64,000 nt of DNA, taken from contig JAMKCF010000011.1 of assembly GCA_023634235.1 (NCBI GenBank), forward strand, positions 7,669,218 to 7,733,217, given 5' to 3'. The notes below the pieces were generated by a model. The model was not told where the DNA came from and searched no databases. It saw only the letters and a program-made list of their open reading frames with translations. Below are positions 20,346 to 29,363 of this stretch, piece by piece; positions within the stretch are counted from its first letter, which is position 1; every line of letters begins with the position of its first letter. This DNA comes from Pisaster brevispinus. Lineage: Eukaryota; Echinodermata; Asteroidea; Forcipulatida; Asteriidae. The translations under genes and the position numbers were made by a program.

Positions 20346-20462
20346 TCATACTAACCTTAACCCCCTTGTGTCTCTGGTTAGAGACCGTCCCAAATCCCAC
20401 AAAATACTCAATTTTGGGGTAACTCATCATTGTTATTATTATTAGTATATTTATATATACTT

Positions 20463-20502
20463 GCCTCTGACGAAGGTCCGGATTGGATCGAAAGCTAAGG
20501 CC
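20463..20502 (+). ncRNA. Candidate small hammerhead ribozyme motif (stem III nearly absent)
   Basis: GCCT (20463-20466) can pair with AGGC (20498-20501) as stem I. CTGACGA (20467-20473) matches the CUGANGA core. GGTCC (20475-20479) and GGATC (20485-20489) form stem II with a 5-nt loop. GAAA follows at 20490-20493, then GC and TA in place of stem III and the cleavage-site UH. One extra A (20474) sits between the core and stem II, and this could abolish activity. The layout fits the stem-III-reduced variants reported next to Penelope-like retroelements. Function is untested. Confidence 0.4.
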
Positions 20503-22376
20503 ATCTCCCCTACTAATTTTATATATATATAATATTTTTTTTTTTTTTTGGGGGGGGGACTTGGATTAGATTGGTATGGCAGTTCAAATGATATGCAACT
20601 GTTAATAGGGAATGCAGGATCATGACCTTCAAAGTCAGAGAAATTCCTGAATACAAGTTTGGGGGACTTGGGACGTAAGGGCAGATGGGAAAAAAATGAA
20701 CTTGTACTTGTAGAAAAGTACTTATACTTGGTACTCGTACCTAAATTATAGAGAAGTACTCGCATTCATACTCATGGGAAAAGTACTAAACTTCAACTCA
20801 ACCTTCTTGCAGCCCCTTGAACCATAGGGCAATAAACGAGTCTAGTTCATTGCTCCATGCTTGAACAACACCCCCCCCCTCCCCCACACCGTACTGCGTG
20901 GAACATTCCAGTTACATCAATATCCTACATGTATGGTTGTTGTACATGTAACTCAAGCCTTAAACCTTGGACTTTGATGAGTTTGTCTTGCATGACCACA
21001 TAGTATGGATGGTTCAGTACTCAGTGGATCAAGTTCTAGTAAAATCAGGATTATCTAATATCAACAACGTAAGACATTGTTTAAAAATCTACATTTTCCT
21101 CTGCTTACACCACTTGCAATATTTTTCATTTTTCTTTTTTTATATTTAAATTTCATGAGAAATTTCAATTTTCATTCATTCATAACTGCACTTGACATAT
21201 ATTTTTTACAATGCTCCTGGGGCACCCAAACCCAATGTCGTGTTTTAATTCCTTATTGCTATTTTTTACTAACAACTCTTGAACTACTATATTATAAAAA
21301 AAACAAAAAAACACATATATATTTTTTTAAAAAGTATTTTTTGGATTATCTGTAATATTTATGCCTTCTATGATTATCACAGTTTTTCAAAAGATGTTGT
21401 GAAGTGATTGAATAAGACTTTTTTAAATGTAAAACTTTTCATAATACATAGTCAGTATTTAATTAAAGAAATTGTCCTAGTTTTTAATTTCTCCACTCAG
21501 ATGTTAATATCATGTACACATCATCTTGAGTGCTACACATTAGTTACTAACACCTTGCACTAGTGATTTTTTGAATATTATGAATTGTTGAAACTTGTGT
21601 TGGGAACATACCAGTTCCACATTGTGCCAAGTTCATTTTGATTCATTCATTTTTTCAATTTGATTGGGAAAGAATTTCTTTTCTTTTGATCCTGGGCCCA
21701 ATCTTAGAAAGCTACTTTATGCAGAAAACTTTGTTTTTTGACTTAAAGCATGAGCATAACATTGGTAAAATAGGAAAAAAACCTCTAAGGTTTGCAGTTT
21801 TACAAATTACTTGCAGGGTATAAAAGATGATCAAAGTGAACAACTTCCCTTGACATATTTTTGTCAGAAATGCTACAATTAATGGGTAAAACAATTAGTT
21901 TGATCTCTGAAATCCGATTGTCTAAACAGTGAAAACAGTGACAGATTGAACCCAAACTTTCCACAGGTTTGTCATTTTATGTATAGAGAGACCACGTTTG
22001 TTTACAAAGAGAGTGACCATGATGAACATTCCAGGGCATCTACTGGTAGGCAAGATACTACACTGGTCATATGGAAAATTTGACATTTTGTGTCATGATG
22101 TCCACATAAATTCAAGAGTTTTAAAATCAATGACTGGACATTTTTGAGATGGGCCCTCCTTTCATCATGTCAAAAATTGATGAAACACACAGTGCAATTT
22201 CCGTAAAATATCAGATAAATGACTGGAACCGTATGAGCTGTGTACAAATCGTGCCTGTAGGAAGTCCAGGCTATGTGGCTCTTCTGTAAACATGTGATGT
22301 CACAGGTTACATGGTCTACTGTTACCAAAGTATACCGGTCGTTGATGAAGTACCAATGTTGGCCGCGTGCTTTAAC

Positions 22377-22551
22377 AATAGACCTTATGCACATGACGTC
22401 ATTTGAGTAGGGCGCCCTCGCCTACAGGTCAAAAGGAGGTTGTTCATTGGCCAATCCTGTGTGCCGCGCGTACAAAACTCTGCGTTTCCATTGTTACATC
22501 ATCGGTTTACCTCTAAGATGGCGTGGATGACGTCAATGCATAAGGTCTATT
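22377..22551. mobile_element. MITE family 4 (AATAGACCTTATGCA termini)
   Basis: The left end 'aatagaccttatgca' is the exact inverted complement of the right end 'tgcataaggtctatt'. Internal motifs include 'atgacgtcat' near each end and 'aagatggcg'. Non-coding. Confidence 0.7.
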
Positions 22552-22604
22552 CTCTGTCAAGCAAAACTAGGCAGGTAACCAGTCAGATGGTGAACGTGTG
22601 ATAT

Positions 22605-22799
22605 GGGCCCAATTTCATTAAGCCTGTAAGCACAAAAACTTGTTTAGCACAGGAAAATCTTGCTTAGCAGAAACAGGTTACCAACCAACATTCCATAAAG
22701 TTTACATTGTTGCCACTGGTACCCCACTCATTTCTTGCTAAGTAAAAAAAAAATTGCTAAGCAAGATTTTTCTGCTTAACAGCTTTATGAAATTGGGCC
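22605..22799. mobile_element. MITE family 1 copy
   Basis: The left 'gggcccaatttcattaagcc' pairs with the right 'gctttatgaaattgggcc'. Inside are 'gcttagcagaaacaggttac' and 'ttgctaagcaag', which are family-typical. Confidence 0.65.
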
Positions 22800-23186
22800 A
22801 TGGTAGTTTGACTTGTAACCATATGACCATTTGACTGGCAAACTGAATTGTTTTGTGCTCAGCAGCTCCATGAAATCAGACCCTGTCTCTCACGTTTGGT
22901 ATTTGATGAGTAGAATAGTAAGCTCAAAAAAGGTCACGCAAAAACTTTTTTTTGCATTAAGCATACTAAACATGCCAGTCTCTATCATGGGCATTTATAT
23001 CCCCTTTCTCCTTTTCTTCAGGGGGGGGGGGGAGTCTTTCCCTATGAAGTTATTTTCTAATGTAATTAGTGACTTATATGCATTTGTCTGATATGATTGT
23101 ATATCATTCTTATGTTGTGTGGAGTTGTTTACTTATCTGTGTTTCTCAAATTAAAAGGTCATCATTATTAAAGTGAACACTGAATA

Positions 23187-23373
23187 GGGCCAAAGCCGTT
23201 AAGCACAAAAACACTGCTTAGCAACTTTCTTTGCTAAGCAAAACGAGTGGGGCACCAGTTGCAGTAATTTAAACTTTGTTGCATTTGGGCTGGTAACCTA
23301 GTTTTTGCTTATGTAGCTTTTCTGTGCTTACCACGTTTTTTTGTGCTTGTACGCTTTATGAAACTTTAGGCCC
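23187..23373. mobile_element. MITE family 1 copy, diverged
   Basis: It runs from 'gggccaaagccgttaagcac' to 'acgctttatgaaactttag' plus 'gccc', with inner 'ttgctaagcaaa' and 'ggctggtaacc' typical of the family. Confidence 0.55.
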
Positions 23374-23784
23374 ACTGGTGTTGCTGAGACTGGACCAGTT
23401 GTGTATTTATAGAACATAGCGATACGTATTTTATCCGTGTACAGAAAATCTATTTTGGGGACCAAAAACAGATGAGATGACCATTTTGGTGTATTCGAAT
23501 TGTCATTTGGCTTCCTGTAACTCATTCCCATAATGTTTGTGTTCAGATGGGAGGGGATGGAACATTTTGTGTCACTGGGAAATGAATTTGTTGCGAGCAC
23601 CCGAGGGCAGGAAATTCAAATTAAGAAGTACATGTACTTCAAACTCAATGAAGAGTCGGGAACACTTGAAAGGCATAATTTTTGTATATCTTTGAAAGTG
23701 TTGATGTGTAACTTAGCAGAAGCCTTTCATCTTGTCAGGTTTGCTGTAATTCTTATGAGTTGTGTTGGTTGCGAAAAGAACCGA

Positions 23785-24040
23785 AGTTTTAACAAGCCGA
23801 CGTTTCGATCAATATGTTTTGATATTCTTCAGGAAAGAGCTGGATTCTATGATGCTTGCAGTCTAAGTACTGTATACATGTACATGTATTGCTCTGTAAT
23901 GGGAAGGCGGGAAAGCTGGGACTGGATCCTGCGGGTATTATTCCCGCCCTCATTAATCATAAGGCAAATCTACATTAGTACATTTACATCCTGCAAGCAT
24001 CAGGAGTATCGCTTTCTCCCGAAGACGATCAGAGTGTGTC
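23785..24040. mobile_element. Penelope-like terminal pieces in inverted arrangement with a hammerhead-like core
   Basis: On the minus strand, CTGAAGA (23832-23826) is followed by stem ATCAA/TTGAT, then GAAA (23806-23803), CG and TC. The downstream GCTTG can pair with CAAGC (23858-23854). On the plus strand, 23991-24035 repeats the same order: 'ctgcaagcatca', then 'ctttctcccgaagacgatca'. 'tgatgcttgcag' (23850-23861) and 'ctgcaagcatca' (23991-24002) are exact inverted repeats. No retroelement ORF is nearby. Confidence 0.45.
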
Positions 24041-24074
24041 ATTGTTTTATGTTACACCCTGGTTCTTTTCATGT

Positions 24075-24291
24075 TACCGGGTCAGAATTAACCCCAGTTC
24101 TTGTTCCCAGGGAGCCGGCATGACCCATCTCTGGGTCAGGTTGACGTGGAAACTGGTCCATTTAAAAAAAAATTTTTTTTATCCAGATTCTTCAAAAGTT
24201 TGACCTATTTCTGGGTCATTTTGACACAGATTCCGGGTCATAGTGACTCAGGCCCCACAGGATCCAAATTAGGGTCAATTCTGACCCGGTA
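24075..24291. mobile_element. MITE family 5 with 15-bp perfect terminal inverted repeats
   Basis: TACCGGGTCAGAATT at 24075 is the exact inverted complement of the right end. The interior holds several copies of the self-complementary 'gacccat-tctgggtc' unit, plus an oligo-A/oligo-T hairpin. A diverged relative is at 63148-63320. Confidence 0.65.
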
Positions 24292-24508
24292 GTTTCAGTA
24301 AATTGTTTCAGTAAAACTCATAAGAGCGAATCATGAGTGTGGTGTTACCACAACCCTTTACTGGATAGTGGATTCTGTTTTCCACCATGCAAAGTTTCAA
24401 ATCGTACTATACGAATCGTCTGTAAAAGTACACTTCATTGATAGGATGTTACTTGAAACTAACCAGGATTTGAAACTAACCAGGAGAGAAGTGACAAAGG
24501 ACAAAGTA

Positions 24509-24756
24509 ATAGACCGTATTGAATATGACGTCACCATTCAAATATCTGCCCTACAACATGGCGTCTAGCGTGTGCGTGATGGTGTGCGTGCATGTGCCGC
24601 ATTATATGGTATTATATTCTATATCTATGATGTGCCGTAGAAATCAAACCGGGAACGCTGCGTGCTTCATTGATGTACGCGTTTAGACGCGCATACGGTT
24701 TGCCCTACAAGATGGCGACTTTCATAGCAACAAAGGGGTTATTCAATACGATCTAT
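24509..24756. mobile_element. MITE family 6 (ATAGACCGTATTGAAT termini)
   Basis: 'atagaccgtattgaat' at the left pairs with 'attcaatacgatctat' at the right, with one mismatch. It contains 'tgacgtca' near the left end and 'aagatggcg' near the right end, the same motifs as MITE family 4, so the two are probably related. Confidence 0.6.
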
Positions 24757-25034
24757 AGTTTATATTCATTTTTAGTGTCTGTGTGAATCATATAATTAAT
24801 GTTTAACTCATGAATCTTTTGAATACTATAAACTCTTGTCTGTATATATGTTGCTATATTTATCTATTTGTTATAATAAAACCATACTCATTTATAATTC
24901 TGATGAATACATTGTTTTATTTCAAAATTATTTTCACGTACGTTTCCGTCCACGTCGTCTGACTCGTTAGCTGGGCCATGGTTTTTCCCAGTTTCGTTTA
25001 ATAATAGGGTCGTTTGGTTTCTGTCATGAACGTA

Positions 25035-25160
25035 ATGCTCATTTATAGGCAAAATTATATAGAAAGATACAATAAAGTTACATGTGGAAATTTCACCTGA
25101 ATACAGTGTCTACTTGCTGAGAAAACAGCAAACAAAAACCTGTATTTTCACAAGAACGCA
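25035..25160 (+). repeat. Dispersed repeat shared with 43540-43690
   Basis: Both copies read roughly 'tagaaagatacaataaagt', 'tttcacctgaatacagtg', 'tctacttg' and 'ctgtattttca' in the same order with moderate divergence. Class unknown. Confidence 0.5.
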
Positions 25161-26402
25161 CCTCTGGCTGCTGCAGAAAGTTGCATGACTCGTTTCTCAG
25201 ATTCAAATGATTGTGAAGAGAAAAATTATCCAAACCTTATTACTTCGAAGGGAATCCTTTGTCAAAATAGTTTATACTATCAACAGCTGCATTGCGGCTT
25301 ACTAAGTAAGTTTGTACGGTCATTATTTTTTGGAGTATTTACCGCATTACGGGAAAGCTCCATCAAAGAATTTCCATGTTTTGGCCACAACAACTCGGAA
25401 ACTATTCATCCTTTTCACGCATAGGGTGTGTTTACATTGAATTACTTGGGTCATTAAACTTAATGGATGAGCAGTTAATCTGCCTGGGGCAGTCAGCAGC
25501 CCTACTGGTTTGTGCATGATCCAATTATGTCCACTGTTTGGAAAAGGAATTACATGGAGATAACAGGTGTGAGTTGTCAGACGAAAAGGATGTTTCATTT
25601 GAGCCTCTTTCTTTAATGAAGCTTTAAGGGCGACCACTGTCTGCCTTGATTTCTTCATACGTATTCAGCATGGGGGGAAATATAAAGGTTAACAGAAAGA
25701 GAACGAAACGATATTATTCAGTCATTAATGAGAACATTTAATGAGGTAAAAAGCACTAAATTGCCAGCCATCGACTGCAAACAAAAACGCGGTTTACGAA
25801 ATATTAATTATGCCCCGATTCGGTAAATTACCAAGATAAACATATATATAGAATCCTGATTTACAATGTCGGCAAAATCATCTTCATAGAGTACAATTTG
25901 TTGTCACATGGAATTTGACATTAACATTAACCCACCCAACCCCTACATCATAGTATTAACACAAAAACATGCATTTTTGTTAATGCCGCCGTGCATCGGA
26001 AAAAGGTGTTGTAAAACATATTTCGAGTGAGATTTCTGAGGCTGTGTCGCCTTGATCACAGCGAGTCTGTGGCCAGACACTGAATTCTGAACTCTCACTT
26101 AGTTACTACACACACGCGCGCGATGACATTGACGGTGTCCTTTTAAACTTTTATTTGTGATGTAACGGTCGACGCGCGCGAGAGTTCATGAGTCCATGCC
26201 CAGGCGTGAACCGATTATGACCATGACTACACACCCCCTTTAACCTCTTAAACCCACAAAAAACAACAACACGCAAGCCTGATCAAAGTATAACAGTATG
26301 ATTCATATTTTTACAGTCCTGTGATTTACACTTTAGGCAAAAACGCAAACGAGAGGCGAATACATGTAATTATTATTCAGTCAAATTGATACAATAATTA
26401 TG

Positions 26403-26549
26403 CCGTATCCAAATTGGCGGATTCGGCTACAACTACGGCTGTTGCTAACGGTGTTGCTATGTATTACATATATATCAAGTTCCCATGATGACTCTGCGAT
26501 CCAACCATAGCCGTAGCCGTAGCCGTGGCAGACAATGCGGACACGGCCT
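26403..26549. mobile_element. MITE family 3-like palindromic element (GCCGTATCC ends)
   Basis: The left 'gccgtatccaaattg' and 'ggctacaactacggctg' pair imperfectly with the right 'catagccgtagccgtagcc' and 'caatgcggacacggc'. Similar GGCTACGGCT repeats occur at 12640 and 59951. Confidence 0.5.
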
Positions 26550-27250
26550 TAAAACTTCTTTACGGCGCAATAAATATTGTTACTATAAATTAAGGATCTA
26601 AAATGAAGTATACGATCTGCATTACAGTGAGGCCTACCGTTTACCCATTAGAGACGGGCCCTTAGAGGCTACCGCATTGAGCCCGAAAGGGTAATTACAG
26701 AGGCCACATTGGAACTGTCCATTTTGGCCGAAATCAGGGCCCGTTTTCATGGAGCAGTTTCAGCACTGGTTTAGATAGTGACATTTGACATTATCTAGAC
26801 CAGCATGCACCTCTTCTTACGACGTCTAACGAGCGCGTATAAAACTATTTGCGAAGTAGTTTAAGGCCTTTAGCCGTGTGTGACGTCAGTGCAAGGGTCA
26901 ATTGGGACACGAAAAGATTAAGAAAATGTATATAATATGCTGCATTCCCCTGTGTGTTCAACTTAACGACCATTAACATGTTTTTAATCACAGTTTTCCT
27001 GACAAAACAAACATTTGCAGCGGTTAGAAGTCTTGGTTGTGTTTGTTGCTTGTGGCATGCTGATTACAATGAAACCGCTGACCCTCACATTCACGTTAAT
27101 ACCATTAATTCAATTCCACCCTTCAGATCATCTTCGACGTAGTTATAAGGCATTCGAATTCGGCACCTCTTTTCCAAGTTCGGCATGAATTGTGCCAGTT
27201 CCAAGTACACCGACACTCAGTGTGAATACAACATCTTTACACCCACCTAG

Positions 27251-27556
27251 AACCAATTTCATAAGCTGTTAAGCAGATAATATCACCAACGAATTATTCC
27301 GCTAAGCAAAAAAACAAAAACAACAACAACAACAGGGTAGCAATAATGTCAACTTTATGGCATTTCCGCTGAATTTGGACCCTGGTGACAAATCATTAAA
27401 TTGCCAAGCTCATAGATTTGCTAAACAAATTACAAAGTCAATGCTTAGCTAGCAGTCAAACACAGTGCATTGACTGGATTCAAGTTGTTTCTGCTTGGAA
27501 ACATTGTATAAAATAAGGTATTTTGCCTGTGATCACAGCTCTATGAAATTGGGGCA
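27251..27556. mobile_element. MITE family 1 copy, expanded and diverged
   Basis: The left 'aaccaatttcataagctgtt' and right 'cagctctatgaaattgggg' are family 1 ends. The interior includes an 'aacaac' simple repeat near 27310. Confidence 0.5.
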
Positions 27557-28791
27557 CTGTACTGCGTAGCCGTCCCCGGCCATGCAATATCGTTGCCTGT
27601 GCTTTTAACCCTCCAGCGGTGATGTATAAATTCCCTCTATCCGTAAAGACCAACGATCTTACCCTACTGAGACTTTCTACACACAAAATTAACCTGAATA
27701 CTTTCTGGATCTCATCTCTTTTTTTTAACAAGATTAAACAATGATTTAATAATGGTCGTATCTATACGAACCGAACTATCTATTCAATAATGTGTGTTTA
27801 ACTATTAACAAACCGTTTTTAAACGCTCAACATTTTTACATGCAATGTTATGTACACGTTGATGGCAATTTAGCATACCGTGGTAATACGAATTGGTTAA
27901 ACAAAGAAGGGTTTTAAGCTGACGTGATTATTTAGATGCTTATTTACATAGCTCATCGGCAGAACATTTTCTAATCCGAAAGCACATTGTTTTTTGTTTT
28001 TTTTAGTGTACAGAATAAAAATACTTTAATATTAAAAAATAGCAAAATAACACCAGAATACACCGTCATCATCATCCGTACCATCTTCAACAATTATCGG
28101 AAACAATATTATTACAAAATACCAGTTGTTTACTCTGCGTTGAAAATATGAACAACCCTCTACTCTCTGTGCAAAAATTTCAAAAGGCCACTGAAATTAT
28201 AAAATTCATTGAATGCACCAAATTGTCAGTTTTTATTTCAATTTACAAAGATCTCTTCAAACTCGGCCAAAAATGACGAACTCGTGACGTGTGTTAACAA
28301 ACGCCCTTAATTCGGGGGGTGCTGGGTATGGCCTTTTGGCGATACCATTGCCCATTATCCCGGACAATTTTTATTCTTCCACCTCTGTGTGGAAAAAGGA
28401 GCACACTGTTGATCGTGTAAACGTCAATTATTGTTCCTGGTGAATGCATGAACATGCACACACAACATCTTTACCATGCACTAAATTTACAAACTTGGCC
28501 TTAAGTAATTTTTTTTTTTACAATAACCAAGAGAAATGTAAACATTACCTCCCGGGTATAGTCAACCATGACATTTTATTCACTTACAGTTTACTAAAAA
28601 ATGAAAACACTATTTGATCCAAATTACTTATTTCTCTTCCTGACATTTCAGAAGTTTCATTCTGTGTTAACTTTGATGGTAGAAACTAAGAGGCGTGAAC
28701 CTGTTTGTTGCATGCAACTCAGTTTGTTGTCATAATACAGGCCAAGTGTCCCTTACGTTTATTCAGTATGGTGGAGTTTTGTAAATTATGT

Positions 28792-28797
28792 TTTATT
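28792..28797 (-). promoter_or_regulatory. Candidate polyadenylation signal of the ADAMTSL5-like gene
   Basis: AATAAA on the minus strand, about 205 nt past the stop codon at 29002. A second AATAAA lies at 28758-28763. Either would give a short 3' UTR; transcript ends are needed to choose. Confidence 0.4.
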
Positions 28798-29001
28798 AAT
28801 TCTTTAAACCCAAGTTCAGTCTAGACTTGAAGCCACTGTTTGTGGTTTTGTTGGCCACTTTAGGCCAATGTGAAGGGAGCTGGCATGGCACTGATTACAA
28901 CTGCCTCACACCCGGGCGTAAAGTGTTCCCTTTGAAACAGTACCAGCAACATAAGTATTATCGGGTACACGCCAGCCTTTTGACTGGACAGAATGCTCTT
29001 C

Positions 29002-29363
29002 CTAAAGTCCTGTGGGCAACTCCGGCTCGTCTTCCCCCGTCTCCGCGGCCTGGGCAGGGCACAACAACGTCTCGCGCGCTTGGATCTTGTCCCATTTCTT
29101 ATGGTAGCCATCTTTCCACGCCGACACCAGGTTATCCCGGTCGACGACCAGCTGTGTCTCGCCCGTTTCCGTGTCGTACCGCCGGTTACCAGTGATGACG
29201 TACTGACTTCCCGTCTTCAGGGATGGACACTTACAGACGTTGGGCACCCAGATGTACTCCCGCCGTCTAAGAGGTACTGTGTTCTTGTAGGTCTGAAGGA
29301 TTGTGGCGTCAAAGCGAGTCTGGCCGTTCTCGATAGTTTTGCTCAAAATCTCCACGTGAAGGA
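29002..29363 (-). CDS. ADAMTSL5: ADAMTSL5-like exon 12: most of the NTR domain, stop
   Basis: The acceptor on the minus strand is 'tttttattcacag'. It encodes V-L-H-V-E-I, T-V-P-L-R-R-R-E-Y-I-W-V-P, C-K-C-P and the final domain cysteine (residue 532), then an acidic tail ending E-L-P-T-G-L and TAG at 29004-29002. With residues 411, 414 and 426 from exon 11, the six cysteines (also 474, 476, 532) are those expected of a netrin C345C module. Confidence 0.92.

Larger units (their letters stand above)
17689..29001. other. Intergenic region between the convergent genes
   Basis: No exon chain or protein homology was recognised. The region is dense in short palindromic elements and contains two of the hammerhead-like motifs. 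Open frames of up to about 200 codons overlap repeats and lack splice or start context. Confidence 0.6.

Noticed and set aside
23533..24123. Open reading frame of 196 codons on the plus strand
   Set aside because: It runs across both inverted Penelope-like arms and into a MITE, has no domain resemblance, and its composition is non-coding.
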